Below, in pieces: positions 7,242 through 15,474 of a stretch of 20,144 nt of DNA. The DNA is from JAHDBG01 sp963922315. GTDB taxonomy: Bacteria; Pseudomonadota; Gammaproteobacteria; Chromatiales; Chromatiaceae. The stretch is from contig CAWUID010000038.1 in NCBI GenBank assembly GCA_963922315.1, positions 1-20,144 on the forward strand, in the 5' to 3' direction. Position 1 is the stretch's first letter, and every line of letters begins with the position of its first letter. A program made the translations under genes and the position numbers. Under the pieces are notes generated by a model, which saw nothing but the letters and a program-made list of their open reading frames with translations, did no database searches and had not been told where the DNA came from.

Positions 7242-8411
7242 TTAAACGATCTGTTGCATGGCGTAGTGGCGGGTGTGTCGATCTGTTTCCAGCAGGTCAT
7301 CCAGGTTATCTGCCGCCGGGCCTGCCAGCTTCGTCAGGCAGGTCTCCACGATATGCGGGATCGCGCTGAAGGGTAGCTGATGTTGCAGGAAGTGTGAGAC
7401 GGCAACTTCATTCGCTGCATTCAGCACGGCAGGCGCATTGCCGGAGGCAGCGATCGCAGCATAGGCTAACGACAGGCAGGGAAATCTGGCATGGTCAGGT
7501 GTGCTGAACTCCAGATGGGCGAGTGTTGGCAAATCAAGCGGTGCCACACCGGCTTTGTGTCTTTCCGGCCAGGCCAGTGCATGTGCGATCGGGGTGCGCA
7601 TGTCCGGATTGCTCAGTTGCGCCAGTACAGAGCCATCAGCATAGGTCACCAGCGAGTGCACAATGCTTTGTGGATGAATCACCACTGCTATTTGATCTGC
7701 GCTGGCTTGAAATAAGTAATGAGCTTCGATCACTTCCAGCCCTTTATTCATCAGGCTGGCAGAGTCGACCGAGATTTTTTGCCCCATCTGCCATTTCGGA
7801 TGCGCACACGCTTCTGCCGGTGTGATGGTAGCAAAAGTCTCTGCCGGGCGGTGCAGGAAGGGACCACCGGATGCGGTCAGGGTGATGCGGTCTATGCCCA
7901 GAGGAGCAAGTCCGTCAGTGACGGGTCGAGGCAGGCATTGATAGATAGCATTATGTTCGCTGTCAATCGGCAATACGGTCGCCCGGTGCCGGCGTACTGC
8001 CTGCATGAACAGGTCGCCTGCCATCACCAAGGCTTCTTTATTCGCCAGCAGGATGCGTTTCCCTGCTTCGACTGCGGCCAGAGTGGGGGCCAGCCCGGCA
8101 GCACCCACAATCGCTGCCATCACCTGGTCTGCCGCCGGATGCGTGGCAGCGGCATGCAGGCCTTCTGCCCCAGCGAGTACGGTAACTTCCGGTGCCGTTT
8201 TTTTCAATTGCTGCGCCAGTTGTTGTGCGCAAGTGCTGTCCGCCAGTACAGCCAGCTGTGGACGATAGCGTTCACACTGGTGGCGTAGTTTAGCGGTGTT
8301 GGTGTGTGCAGTCAGCGCAATAACCCGGTAACGATCCGGGTGCTGGCTGATCACATCTAAAGTGTTAGATCCGATGGAACCGGTCGCGCCAAGCAGGCTG
8401 ACGCGGATCAC
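7242..8411 (-). CDS. dxr: 1-deoxy-D-xylulose 5-phosphate reductoisomerase
   Basis: It converts DXP to 2-C-methyl-D-erythritol 4-phosphate with NADPH, the committed step of the MEP isoprenoid pathway. That pathway ultimately feeds the undecaprenyl phosphate made by UppS from the same operon. The 389-residue product has the NADPH-binding GATGSIGSNT at the N-terminus, LANKEALVMAG, the metal/substrate motif PIDSEHNAI, and TASGGPF. The flexible-loop region PKWQMGQKISVDSASLMNKGLE follows. The start is GTG at 8411, overlapping the cdsA stop as GTGA. The C-terminus is close to the usual length, but the TAA stop directly abuts repeat copy A, so the very last residues may have been reshaped by that insertion (inference). 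Confidence 0.97.
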   Translation of the reverse strand: MIRVSLLGATGSIGSNTLDVISQHPDRYRVIALTAHTNTAKLRHQCERYRPQLAVLADSTCAQQLAQQLKKTAPEVTVLAGAEGLHAAATHPAADQVMAAIVGAAGLAPTLAAVEAGKRILLANKEALVMAGDLFMQAVRRHRATVLPIDSEHNAIYQCLPRPVTDGLAPLGIDRITLTASGGPFLHRPAETFATITPAEACAHPKWQMGQKISVDSASLMNKGLEVIEAHYLFQASADQIAVVIHPQSIVHSLVTYADGSVLAQLSNPDMRTPIAHALAWPERHKAGVAPLDLPTLAHLEFSTPDHARFPCLSLAYAAIAASGNAPAVLNAANEVAVSHFLQHQLPFSAIPHIVETCLTKLAGPAADNLDDLLETDRHTRHYAMQQIV

Positions 8412-9217
8412 GGCATCTGTCCGATCAGATGCAGTGCTAAGGCAAAGGCTGGTGCCGCCGCCAGCAGGCTGTCAATCCGATCCAGAATACCACCATGCCC
8501 TGGCAACAGATTGCCACTATCTTTCACTTGTGCCTGACGCTTCAGCAGGCTTTCACCCAGGTCACCACCGATTGATAACCAGGTGATGATCAGGCTGAGA
8601 GGTACTGTCACAAACAATGGCACGCTATGCCACCAGGTGGCACCGATTGCCCATAACCAGGCAGCTACCATCGCGCCGTAGGTGCCTTCCCAGGTCTTGC
8701 CCGGGCTGACTTCAGGGGCAAGTTTACGCTTTCCCCAGAGTCGTCCGGCAAAATAAGCGCCAACATCCACAGCCCAGATCAGCAGCAATAAGCTGATCAG
8801 CCAGTCAACCCCTGCGGTCTGATGGATCTGCACGACAGCCAGCCAGGTAGCCAGCAGGAATGTGCTGCCAATCAGTAGCGCACCCCAACGTTGTCCGATG
8901 ACCTGCAATAACGGACGCTGTCGGCGAATCAGCGCGAGTGTGGCGATTCCCCAGAACACAGTGACTAGTCCATACAGACGATACAGCTCGCCAAAATCCT
9001 GAGTGAAATAACCGGCGGCCATCATCAGTGCCAGCAAAGCTATGGCGAGATAACGATGTAACGGCAGGCTGATCTGAGCGATCTGGCTTAGCTCCCAGGC
9101 ACCAGCTAGTACGATCAGGCCAAGTAATGCAGCCAGCCATACAGTAGGCAGGGTGATAATTGCCAGCAATAGCAGGGGTGCAAGCAGTGCGGCGGTCAAT
9201 AAGCGCTGGCGTAGCAT
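8408..9217 (-). CDS. cdsA: Phosphatidate cytidylyltransferase (CDP-diglyceride synthase)
   Basis: This inner-membrane enzyme makes CDP-diacylglycerol from phosphatidic acid and CTP for phospholipid synthesis. The 269-residue product is a string of hydrophobic segments (about eight) starting LLTAALLAPLLLLAIITL. It has the family signature near the C-terminus: SLLKRQAQVKDSGNLLPGHG followed by GILDRIDS, with the conserved Lys-Asp, His-Gly-Gly and Asp-Arg residues. The ATG at 9217 is 1 nt after the uppS stop, and the stop overlaps the dxr start, consistent with tight translational coupling within the rpsB-dxr operon. Confidence 0.96.
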   Translation of the reverse strand: MLRQRLLTAALLAPLLLLAIITLPTVWLAALLGLIVLAGAWELSQIAQISLPLHRYLAIALLALMMAAGYFTQDFGELYRLYGLVTVFWGIATLALIRRQRPLLQVIGQRWGALLIGSTFLLATWLAVVQIHQTAGVDWLISLLLLIWAVDVGAYFAGRLWGKRKLAPEVSPGKTWEGTYGAMVAAWLWAIGATWWHSVPLFVTVPLSLIITWLSIGGDLGESLLKRQAQVKDSGNLLPGHGGILDRIDSLLAAAPAFALALHLIGQMP

Positions 9218-9218
9218 G

Positions 9219-9956
9219 TCAGGTTTTCAACTGTTGTCCAGTGCGCCCGAAGCGGCGTTGTCGCCGGGCAAAGCTGGCGAGTGCTTGTTCGAATGCGGTG
9301 AGATCAAAGTCCGGCCACAGGGTATCGGTAAAATACAGCTCGGTATAGGCGCACTGCCATAGCAGAAAGTTGCTGATCCGTAATTCACCGCCCGTGCGGA
9401 TAAACAGATCAGGTTCGGCGAGGTCGGGAAAGGTGAGGTGTTGGCTGATGGTCTCGGGTGTGATGTCGTCGGCAGTGAGGGTACCTGTCGTGACCTTATG
9501 GGCTAATTGACGCACAGCCTGGGTAATATCCCAGCGTCCACCATAGTTGGCTGCAATCTGCAGGGTCAGAGAACGATTATTACCGGTAAGTTGTTCAACT
9601 TCAGCAATGCTGTGTTGCAATCTGCGCGGAAACTGGCTGATGTCGCCGATAACGCGCAGGCGTACGTCATGTGCATGCATCCGTCTTGCTTCACGTTTCA
9701 GCATCAGCAGGAACAGGTCGAGTAGCAGTTTGACTTCTAATCGGGGACGTTGCCAGTTTTCGCTGCTGAAAGCGAACAGCGTCAGTGCTTCAACCGGCAG
9801 GTTGACGCAGGTTTCTACCAGATCGTGCACCCGGTTGGCTCCGGCACGGTGTCCGCTATAACGGCTTTTGCCACGTTGTTCAGCCCAACGTCCGTTGCCA
9901 TCTAAAATAATCGCGATATGGCGGGGTATTTTTTCAGCCGGGATGCTGATTTTCAT
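9219..9956 (-). CDS. uppS: Undecaprenyl diphosphate synthase (cis-prenyltransferase)
   Basis: It condenses isopentenyl diphosphate onto farnesyl diphosphate to give the C55 lipid carrier for peptidoglycan and surface polysaccharides. The 245-residue product shows HIAIILDGNGRWA with catalytic Asp19 (equivalent to Asp26 in E. coli), FSSENWQRP, and the C-terminal signature DLFIRTGGELRISNFLLWQ with TELYFTD. The ATG at 9956 is 2 nt after the frr stop and cdsA follows 1 nt after its stop, so all three are coupled. It is also called ispU. Confidence 0.97.
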   Translation of the reverse strand: MKISIPAEKIPRHIAIILDGNGRWAEQRGKSRYSGHRAGANRVHDLVETCVNLPVEALTLFAFSSENWQRPRLEVKLLLDLFLLMLKREARRMHAHDVRLRVIGDISQFPRRLQHSIAEVEQLTGNNRSLTLQIAANYGGRWDITQAVRQLAHKVTTGTLTADDITPETISQHLTFPDLAEPDLFIRTGGELRISNFLLWQCAYTELYFTDTLWPDFDLTAFEQALASFARRQRRFGRTGQQLKT

Positions 9957-9958
9957 GG

Positions 9959-10516
9959 TCAGACTGACATTAAGTCAGTTTCTTTTTGTTGCATCAGCTG
10001 ATCGGTGTCTTTGATGTGTTGATCAGTCAGTTTCTGTACGATTTCCTGACCACGATGTTCGTCGTCTTCAGAAATCAGCTTTTCTTTCACCAGTGCTTTC
10101 AGGTTGCTGTTCGCATCCCGCCGGATATTACGGATTGCTACCCTCGCCTGTTCTGCTTCCTGACGTACAATTTTGACCATGTCGCGCCGCCGTTCTTCTG
10201 TCAGTGGTGGAATGGGTAAGCGAATGGCAGTACCGGCAGTGTTTGGTGTAACGCCCAGGTTTGATTCCAGAATCGCCTTTTCCACGGCTTTAACCATGGG
10301 CTGTTCCCAGGGTTGTACCAGCAGGGTACGGGCATCTTCCACACTGATATTTGCTATTTGTTTTAATGGTACAGCGGAACCGTAATAGGTGACTTCCAGA
10401 TGATCCAGCATCGCCGGATGTGCACGTCCGGTACGAATTTTGGTCAGGTTATCTTTCAGAGCGGACACACTTTTTGCCATCCGGTCTGTTGCGTCTTTTT
10501 TGATATCGTCAATCAT
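9959..10516 (-). CDS. frr: Ribosome recycling factor
   Basis: With EF-G it splits post-termination ribosomes. The product is 185 residues, exactly the family length, and starts MIDDIKKDATDRMAKSVSALK. It has the LTKIRTGRAHPAMLD segment, the PWEQPMVKAVEKAI region and the long basic helix ERRRDMVKIVRQEAEQARVA. I start at the ATG at 10516; an ATG at 10597 in the same frame would add 27 unrelated residues and overlap the end of pyrH. The 88-nt gap to pyrH holds no terminator that I can see. The ribosome-binding site is weak (CGGAA). Confidence 0.97.
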   Translation of the reverse strand: MIDDIKKDATDRMAKSVSALKDNLTKIRTGRAHPAMLDHLEVTYYGSAVPLKQIANISVEDARTLLVQPWEQPMVKAVEKAILESNLGVTPNTAGTAIRLPIPPLTEERRRDMVKIVRQEAEQARVAIRNIRRDANSNLKALVKEKLISEDDEHRGQEIVQKLTDQHIKDTDQLMQQKETDLMSV

Positions 10517-10604
10517 ATTGTTTTTCCGTCGTATTTTACGTGTGACTCCGTAACCAATCGCATACAGTGTTGAACAGAGTGAACAGATGCCTAACATGTT
10601 GGTT

Positions 10605-11309
10605 TCAGGTAGTGATCAGGGTGCCGACTGGTTCACCCTGTATCGCCCGCTGCATAGCACCGGGGGTATGGATGTTGAGCACCCGCAATGGCATCTGATG
10701 GTCTGCACACAAGGTGACAGCGGTTGCATCCATCACCGCCAGACGATCATCCAGCACTTGCTGGTAGCTGAGCCGGGGATAAAAGGTCGCTTCCGGATTT
10801 TGCAACGGGTCAGCAGAATACACGCCATCCACCCGTGTCGCCTTGATCATCAGATCAGCTCTGATTTCGATAGCACGCAAGCTGGCGGCGGTATCTGTGG
10901 TAAATAAGGGGTTACCGGTTCCGGCAGCAAACAGCACCACTTGTCCATCCGTCAGATAGTGCAATGCATGATCTCGTTGATACGGTTCGCCGATACCGTT
11001 GATCGCAACTGCGCTGAGTAGCTTTGCTGTTACACCCTGACGGCGCAGGTGATCCTGCATTGCCAGGGCATTCATCACAGTCGCAAGCATGCCCATCTGG
11101 TCACCAGCCACCCGGTCAAATCCACCACCCGCCAGACCGGCACCACGGAAGATGTTGCCACCGCCGATTACCAGGCCAATCTGCACACCGGTTTGTTGTA
11201 TCCGGGCAATATCGACCGCGAGACGCTGAATGATATCGGGGTTGATGCCGAATGCATCTTCCCCCATCAGCGCCTCACCACTCAGTTTCAGGAGTACCCG
11301 TTCAGCCAT
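10605..11309 (-). CDS. pyrH: Uridylate kinase (UMP kinase)
   Basis: It phosphorylates UMP to UDP and is a hexameric, GTP-activated and UTP-inhibited enzyme of the amino-acid-kinase fold. The 234-residue product has the N-terminal LLKLSGEALMG, the glycine-rich VIGGGNIFRG, GDQMGMLATVMNALA, and AAGTGNPLFTTDTAA. The nucleotide-binding KATRVDGVYSADP follows. The ATG at 11309 overlaps the tsf stop by 8 bp (ATGGCTGA), and no separate Shine-Dalgarno is obvious, pointing to translational coupling with tsf. Confidence 0.97.
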   Translation of the reverse strand: MAERVLLKLSGEALMGEDAFGINPDIIQRLAVDIARIQQTGVQIGLVIGGGNIFRGAGLAGGGFDRVAGDQMGMLATVMNALAMQDHLRRQGVTAKLLSAVAINGIGEPYQRDHALHYLTDGQVVLFAAGTGNPLFTTDTAASLRAIEIRADLMIKATRVDGVYSADPLQNPEATFYPRLSYQQVLDDRLAVMDATAVTLCADHQMPLRVLNIHTPGAMQRAIQGEPVGTLITT

Positions 11310-12192
11310 TGACTGCAGCAGCCTGAGCCATTACTTCGTCGTGGAAGTTTTCAGTTTTTTTCTGAATGCCTTCGCCGACTTCAAACCGGGTAAAGCTATG
11401 CACACTGGCTTGTTGCTGCTTTAACAGCTTCGTTACTGAGGTTCCGGGATCTTTAATGAATGCCTGACCCAGCAGGGTGATCTCAGCCAGATATTTACGC
11501 AGGCGCCCTTCAACCATCTTGCTAACGATATTCGCTGGTTTGCCACTGCTCTCAGCTTGTGCGGTCGCAATCTCCCGCTCTTTGTCCAGAACAGACGATG
11601 GTACCTGGTCTTCGCTGATGCAGAGCGGGTTGCTGGCTGCAACATGCATCGCCAGGTCTTTGCCTAAAGTGGTCTCTCCGCCGCTGTAGTCCACCAATAC
11701 ACCGATGCGCACACCGTGCTGATAGCCAGCCAGGGAGCCACTGGCCTGATGTTGTGCAATCCGCCGTACCTGCAGATTTTCACCCAGCTTCGCTACCAGT
11801 GCTTGACGTGTTTCTTCTACTGTGGTGTCTTCACCGTCATGCAGGGGCAGAGCCATCAGTTGCTCAACATCAGTCACACCCGTTTGTAAGGCGCGTTGGG
11901 TGATGGTGTTCGCAAATGAGGTAAAGTTGGCATCTTTCGCAACAAAGTCGGTTTCGCAGTTGACTTCGAGCAGCACACCGCGCTGCTGGTCATCACTGAT
12001 CGCTTGGGTGATGACACCATCAGCAGCAATTCGCCCGGCCTTTTTTGCTGCCTTGGCCTGACCGGATTTGCGCATATTTTCGATGGCTGCTTCAATATCA
12101 CCGTCAGTTTCGGTCAGCGCCTTTTTACATTCCATCATGCCAGCGCCAGTACGCTCGCGTAATGTTTTGACCAGAGTGGCCGTAATTGCCAT
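11302..12192 (-). CDS. tsf: Translation elongation factor Ts
   Basis: It is the guanine-nucleotide exchange factor for EF-Tu. The 296-residue product opens with the UBA-like N-terminal domain (TLVKTLRERTGAGMMECKKA). The central core contains CETDFVAKDANF, whose Asp-Phe pair in E. coli reaches into EF-Tu to displace magnesium. The dimerisation/coiled-coil region and C-terminal module follow (LLGQAFIKDP). The ATG at 12192 has a good ribosome-binding site (AAGGA). It sits 59 nt after rpsB, as in most bacteria, and overlaps pyrH by 8 bp. Confidence 0.97.
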   Translation of the reverse strand: MAITATLVKTLRERTGAGMMECKKALTETDGDIEAAIENMRKSGQAKAAKKAGRIAADGVITQAISDDQQRGVLLEVNCETDFVAKDANFTSFANTITQRALQTGVTDVEQLMALPLHDGEDTTVEETRQALVAKLGENLQVRRIAQHQASGSLAGYQHGVRIGVLVDYSGGETTLGKDLAMHVAASNPLCISEDQVPSSVLDKEREIATAQAESSGKPANIVSKMVEGRLRKYLAEITLLGQAFIKDPGTSVTKLLKQQQASVHSFTRFEVGEGIQKKTENFHDEVMAQAAAVNG

Positions 12193-12251
12193 GGGAATGA
12201 GTCCTTGCGGGTTGTTAAAGTCGTGTGATCAAGTGGAGGTAGTCACCAGAT

Positions 12252-12989
12252 TCAGGCTTCTTCTGCCATTTCTTCGTCAGTGCTTTCCACCAGTGCTCGT
12301 GCTGCTGCAGCCCGGCTTTCCAGCACTGCTGCTGAAGCACCCTGCACATATAAACGCACAGCCCGGATCGCATCATCATTGCCGGGAATCACATAGTCCA
12401 CGTCATGCGGGTTATGGTTGCTGTCTACCACTGCCACGATCGGGATACCCAGTTTCCGTGCTTCAGCGACTGCGATATGTTCATGTCCGCTGTCGATCAC
12501 AAACAATGCATCCGGCAGACGATGCATATGTTTGATACCACCCAGGCTGCGATCCAGTTTTTCCATTTCACGGCGCAGATTGAGTTGTTCTTTTTTGTTG
12601 AAGCGTGCTTCGAGCGCGCCTTCTTCTGCCATCTTTTCGAGTTCTTTCAGCCGCTTGATGGACTGCCGGATCGTTTTGAAGTTGGTCAGCATACCGCCGA
12701 GCCAGCGGTGATTTACATACGGCATGCCGCAGCGTTTTGCTTCTTCGGCAATCACTGCCTGAGCCGGACGTTTGGTGCCGACAAACAGGATTTTGCGTCC
12801 GTTCGCCGTTGTTTTGCCAATATAGTTCATTGCCTCATGATACAAAGGCAATGTTTTTTCCAGATTGATAATATGGATTTTGTTGCGTTGTCCGAACAGA
12901 TAGGATCGCATCTGCGGGTGCCAGTAACGAGTCTGATGTCCGAAATGGACACCGGCTTCCAGCATCTGGCGTAAAGTCATCTGACTCAA
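12252..12989 (-). CDS. rpsB: 30S ribosomal protein S2 (TTG start)
   Basis: S2 is assembled late on the small subunit and in E. coli represses its own rpsB-tsf mRNA. The 245-residue product contains LEAGVHFGHQTRYWHPQM, INLEKTLPLYHEA, FVGTKRPAQ, NHRWLGGMLTNFKTIRQS, PDALFVIDSGHE and PGNDDAIRAVRLY, with an acidic tail (TDEEMAEEA). I choose the TTG at 12989 (giving MSQMTLRQML) over the ATG at 12980 for two reasons. GGAG lies 7 nt before the TTG but 16 nt before the ATG, and gammaproteobacterial S2 proteins commonly begin MSQ. It is the first gene of the rpsB-tsf-pyrH-frr-uppS-cdsA-dxr operon. Confidence 0.96.
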   Translation of the reverse strand: MSQMTLRQMLEAGVHFGHQTRYWHPQMRSYLFGQRNKIHIINLEKTLPLYHEAMNYIGKTTANGRKILFVGTKRPAQAVIAEEAKRCGMPYVNHRWLGGMLTNFKTIRQSIKRLKELEKMAEEGALEARFNKKEQLNLRREMEKLDRSLGGIKHMHRLPDALFVIDSGHEHIAVAEARKLGIPIVAVVDSNHNPHDVDYVIPGNDDAIRAVRLYVQGASAAVLESRAAAARALVESTDEEMAEEA

Positions 12990-13034
12990 AGTCGTTCTCC
13001 GAAAAGTTGTGGGTTAAGCCTCCACCTTATCCCA

Positions 13035-13066
13035 TATTTCCACCTGAGCACAGGCACCCGGAAATA
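13035..13066 (-). promoter_or_regulatory. rpsB leader hairpin 2
   Basis: On the minus strand TATTTCC and GGAAATA (7 bp, perfect) enclose an inner CCTG-TGCT-CAGG stem, giving a 32-nt two-tier hairpin 45 nt before the TTG start of rpsB. S2-mediated autogenous repression of rpsB-tsf through the leader is established in E. coli. That this hairpin is the S2 site here is inference. Confidence 0.5.
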
Positions 13067-13098
13067 CAGTTAGCGACAGGTGTGCGTCGTTAAAATAT

Positions 13099-13123
13099 CT
13101 CATGTCTCCTGCGGAGTCATGAG
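13099..13123 (-). promoter_or_regulatory. rpsB leader hairpin 1 at the predicted transcript start
   Basis: On the minus strand CTCATG-A-CTCC-GCA-GGAG-A-CATGAG makes a 6-bp and a 4-bp stem separated by an A/A mismatch, with a 3-nt loop. It starts at or within a few bases of the transcription start predicted from the -10 box, so the mRNA would begin with this stem-loop. It could be part of the S2-responsive leader or a 5'-end stabiliser (inference). Confidence 0.55.
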
Positions 13124-13130
13124 GCCGCGC

Positions 13131-13159
13131 TTTATACCACAATGCCACAGGGGCCTCAA
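13131..13159 (-). promoter_or_regulatory. rpsB operon promoter with extended -10
   Basis: On the minus strand TTGAGG (13159-13154), a 17-nt spacer ending in TGG, and TATAAA (13136-13131) form a sigma-70 promoter with an extended -10 (TGN-TATAAA). It is followed by a GC-rich discriminator GCGCGGC. Such discriminators are typical of growth-rate and ppGpp-controlled ribosomal promoters (established knowledge). Predicted start near 13124. Confidence 0.75.
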
Positions 13160-13188
13160 TGTGATTTTATGGGCGGTTGCAAGATGTT

Positions 13189-13644
13189 TCAGGTTTTTGC
13201 TGACGGTTTGATCACCAGTACTAAGCAGGTGCCGGAAAGCCGATCATGCCAGCTGCGTTGCGCCGGATCAAACATGATCCAGAGGTAGCCCAATCCGAAG
13301 GTCAGCCAGGACAACATCGCAGCGAAATAGCGGATAGTGGCTTGGTATGCAGTCACAGGCTCGCCTTGCGGTGTCACCACCCGGATGCGCCAGGCACGCA
13401 TCCCCAATGTTTGCCCACCGTGGGTCCAGAACCCGGCAAAAAAACCGAGCGGTGCCAGCAGGCAGTACAGTTGCAGCGATGTGTAGCCCATTTCGCTGCC
13501 ATAGTTCATCAGCAGATGCCGGATGAAGGTGTCTCCGGTAGCACCCAGTAAAATCAGGGCACCGATCAGCCAGCTATCGTAGAAGATTGCTGCCAGCACC
13601 CGCCATAAGCCGGGGTGGCGGAAAGAGTCTGATGTTTGCGGCAA
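13189..13644 (-). CDS. RDD-family membrane protein
   Basis: The 151-residue product has the RDD layout. A short N-terminus leads into GLWRVLAAIFYDSWLIGALILL (membrane segment about 14-36), a second segment lies around 57-76, and then comes the conserved GGQTLGMRAWRIRVV. A third membrane segment (about 105-128) is followed by FDPAQRSWHDRLSGT. The function of most RDD proteins is unknown, though some have been linked to ion transport. The start is uncertain: the frame opens with TTG at 13644, 14 nt after the aspS stop, with no clear Shine-Dalgarno, and the only near alternative (GTG at codon 16) would cut the first membrane segment. It is probably co-transcribed with fmdB-type gene and aspS. 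Confidence 0.85.
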   Translation of the reverse strand: MPQTSDSFRHPGLWRVLAAIFYDSWLIGALILLGATGDTFIRHLLMNYGSEMGYTSLQLYCLLAPLGFFAGFWTHGGQTLGMRAWRIRVVTPQGEPVTAYQATIRYFAAMLSWLTFGLGYLWIMFDPAQRSWHDRLSGTCLVLVIKPSAKT

Positions 13645-13658
13645 GAGTCTGGCTGGAA

Positions 13659-15437
13659 TCAGGTGTTCTGGCGCTGGGCGCGTTGCGTAAGGTGCAATTC
13701 ACGCAATTGCTCCCGGCTGACGCTTGAAGGGGCTGATGTCAGCGGGCAACTGGCACTCTGGGTCTTTGGAAATGCCATCACATCGCGGATTGAACTGGCT
13801 CCGGCCATCAGCATCACCAGTCGGTCCAGGCCGAATGCGATACCTCCATGCGGTGGCGCTCCGTATTGCAGCGCATCCAGCAGGAAGCCGAATTTATCAC
13901 TCGCTTCCTCCGATGTAATTCCCAGTCGCTGGAAAACTTGTTGTTGTACATCGGGTTGGTGGATACGGATTGAGCCGCCGCCGATTTCGGTGCCATTCAA
14001 CACCATATCGTAAGCGCGAGACAGGCACTCACCCGGAGCATCTGCAAGCTGTGCCAGTTGATCGGCTCCGGGGGCGGTAAACGGATGATGCAGTGCTTGC
14101 CAGCGTTGGGTTGCCTGATCCTGTTCAAACATCGGGAAATCAATCACCCAGACCGGTTGCCAGGTATCACGCAACAGACCCTGGTCGGCGGCAAGTTTAA
14201 TGCGCAGTGCCCCCAGTGCTTCGTTGACGATACGTGCCTGATCTGCACCGAAGAAAATGATATCGCCGTCTTGTGCCTGACAACGGGTCAGTAAGGTTTC
14301 TATGACGGCATCCGGCAGGAATTTCAGGATGGGCGATTGCAATCCATCACGTCCCTGCGCACGCTGGTTCACCTTAATATAAGCCAGGCCCTTCGCACCA
14401 TAAATGCCGACATATTCTGTGTATTCATCAATGGCCTTGCGGCTGAGCTCACCACCGCCAGGCAGGCGCAGTGCAGCGACCCGGCCCTGTGGGTCACGTG
14501 CAGGCCCGGCAAAGACCTTGAATTCAACGGCCTGCATCAGGTCGCCGAGATCAATCAGTTCCAGGTCACAACGCAGATCGGGTCGATCTGAACCGTAGCG
14601 ACGCATCGCCTCAGCATAGGTCAGACGTGGAAACGGATCTGGCAGGGTTACATCCAGTACTTCCCGGAACAAGGTGCGGATCATGCCCTCAGTCAATGAC
14701 ATGATCTGTGCTTCATCAACAAAGGCTAATTCCATGTCCAGCTGGGTAAATTCCGGCTGACGGTCAGCCCGCAGGTCTTCATCACGAAAGCAGCGCACAA
14801 TCTGATAATACCGATCCATGCCGGACATCATCAGGAGTTGTTTGAACAGCTGCGGTGATTGTGGCAGAGCAAAAAACTGCCCGGCATGTACCCGGCTTGG
14901 CACCAGATAGTCGCGCGCGCCTTCCGGTGTGGCACGGGTCAGCATCGGGGTTTCGATGTCGAGAAAATCCCGCTCATCCAGGTAGCGGCGTATCGTTCGT
15001 GTTACCTGAGTGCGCAGACGCAGGTTACGCTGCATCTCCGGACGCCGCAGGTCCAGATAGCGGTAGCGCAGCCGCAATTCTTCCGACAGGTTAGTCTCAT
15101 CCTGCTGGAAAGGCGGCGTTGCTGCCCGGTTCAATATTTCCAGTTCGGTGCCCAGCACCTCGATTTCGCCGGTGGCCAGCAGTGGGTTCAGGGTACCTGT
15201 CGGGCGGGCTCTGACCCACCCCCGGACCCGTAGTACAAATTCATTGCGAACGGCTTCAGCTATAGCAAAGGTAGCGGCATCATCCGGGTCATACACGATT
15301 TGAATCAGACCTGTGTGATCCCGCAGGTCGATAAAGATGACACCACCATGGTCGCGGCGGCGATTGACCCAGCCACATAATTCGATGATTTCATCAATCT
15401 GTTGGGTATCAGGTTCAGCGCAATAATGGCTACGCAT
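13659..15437 (-). CDS. aspS: Aspartyl-tRNA synthetase (bacterial type, probably non-discriminating)
   Basis: It charges tRNA-Asp with aspartate. The 592-residue product has the N-terminal OB-fold anticodon domain (CGWVNRRRDHGGVIFIDLRD), the class II core with YRYLDLRRPEMQ, CFRDEDLRADRQPEFTQLD (motif 2), the inserted GAD domain (about 285-420), and GIAFGLDRLVMLMAG (motif 3). The anticodon domain carries His30 and Gly81 (in RARPTGTLN), where E. coli has Leu and Lys. In Pseudomonas, residues at these places relax recognition so that tRNA-Asn is also charged with Asp for GatCAB to amidate. I start at the ATG at 15437; the frame runs up to 15596 but that extension overlaps the upstream gene. GGAA is the likely ribosome-binding site. 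Confidence 0.97.
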   Translation of the reverse strand: MRSHYCAEPDTQQIDEIIELCGWVNRRRDHGGVIFIDLRDHTGLIQIVYDPDDAATFAIAEAVRNEFVLRVRGWVRARPTGTLNPLLATGEIEVLGTELEILNRAATPPFQQDETNLSEELRLRYRYLDLRRPEMQRNLRLRTQVTRTIRRYLDERDFLDIETPMLTRATPEGARDYLVPSRVHAGQFFALPQSPQLFKQLLMMSGMDRYYQIVRCFRDEDLRADRQPEFTQLDMELAFVDEAQIMSLTEGMIRTLFREVLDVTLPDPFPRLTYAEAMRRYGSDRPDLRCDLELIDLGDLMQAVEFKVFAGPARDPQGRVAALRLPGGGELSRKAIDEYTEYVGIYGAKGLAYIKVNQRAQGRDGLQSPILKFLPDAVIETLLTRCQAQDGDIIFFGADQARIVNEALGALRIKLAADQGLLRDTWQPVWVIDFPMFEQDQATQRWQALHHPFTAPGADQLAQLADAPGECLSRAYDMVLNGTEIGGGSIRIHQPDVQQQVFQRLGITSEEASDKFGFLLDALQYGAPPHGGIAFGLDRLVMLMAGASSIRDVMAFPKTQSASCPLTSAPSSVSREQLRELHLTQRAQRQNT

Positions 15438-15474
15438 GTTATTTCCGGTCACGAGAGTGAAAATGGGGCAGAGA

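Noticed and set aside
7130..7300. N-terminal extension of the DUF481 gene through the repeat into dxr
   Set aside because: The signal peptide and ribosome-binding site fix the start at 7129; the extra residues are the translated repeat.
7719..8288. 189-codon open frame antisense to dxr, and a similar 189-codon frame antisense to rpsB (12405-12974)
   Set aside because: Both are shadows of well-supported genes, with no ribosome-binding site and no recognisable protein features.
12193..12251. Attenuator between rpsB and tsf, as reported in E. coli
   Set aside because: Only a 4-bp stem and no T-run are visible in the 59-nt gap.
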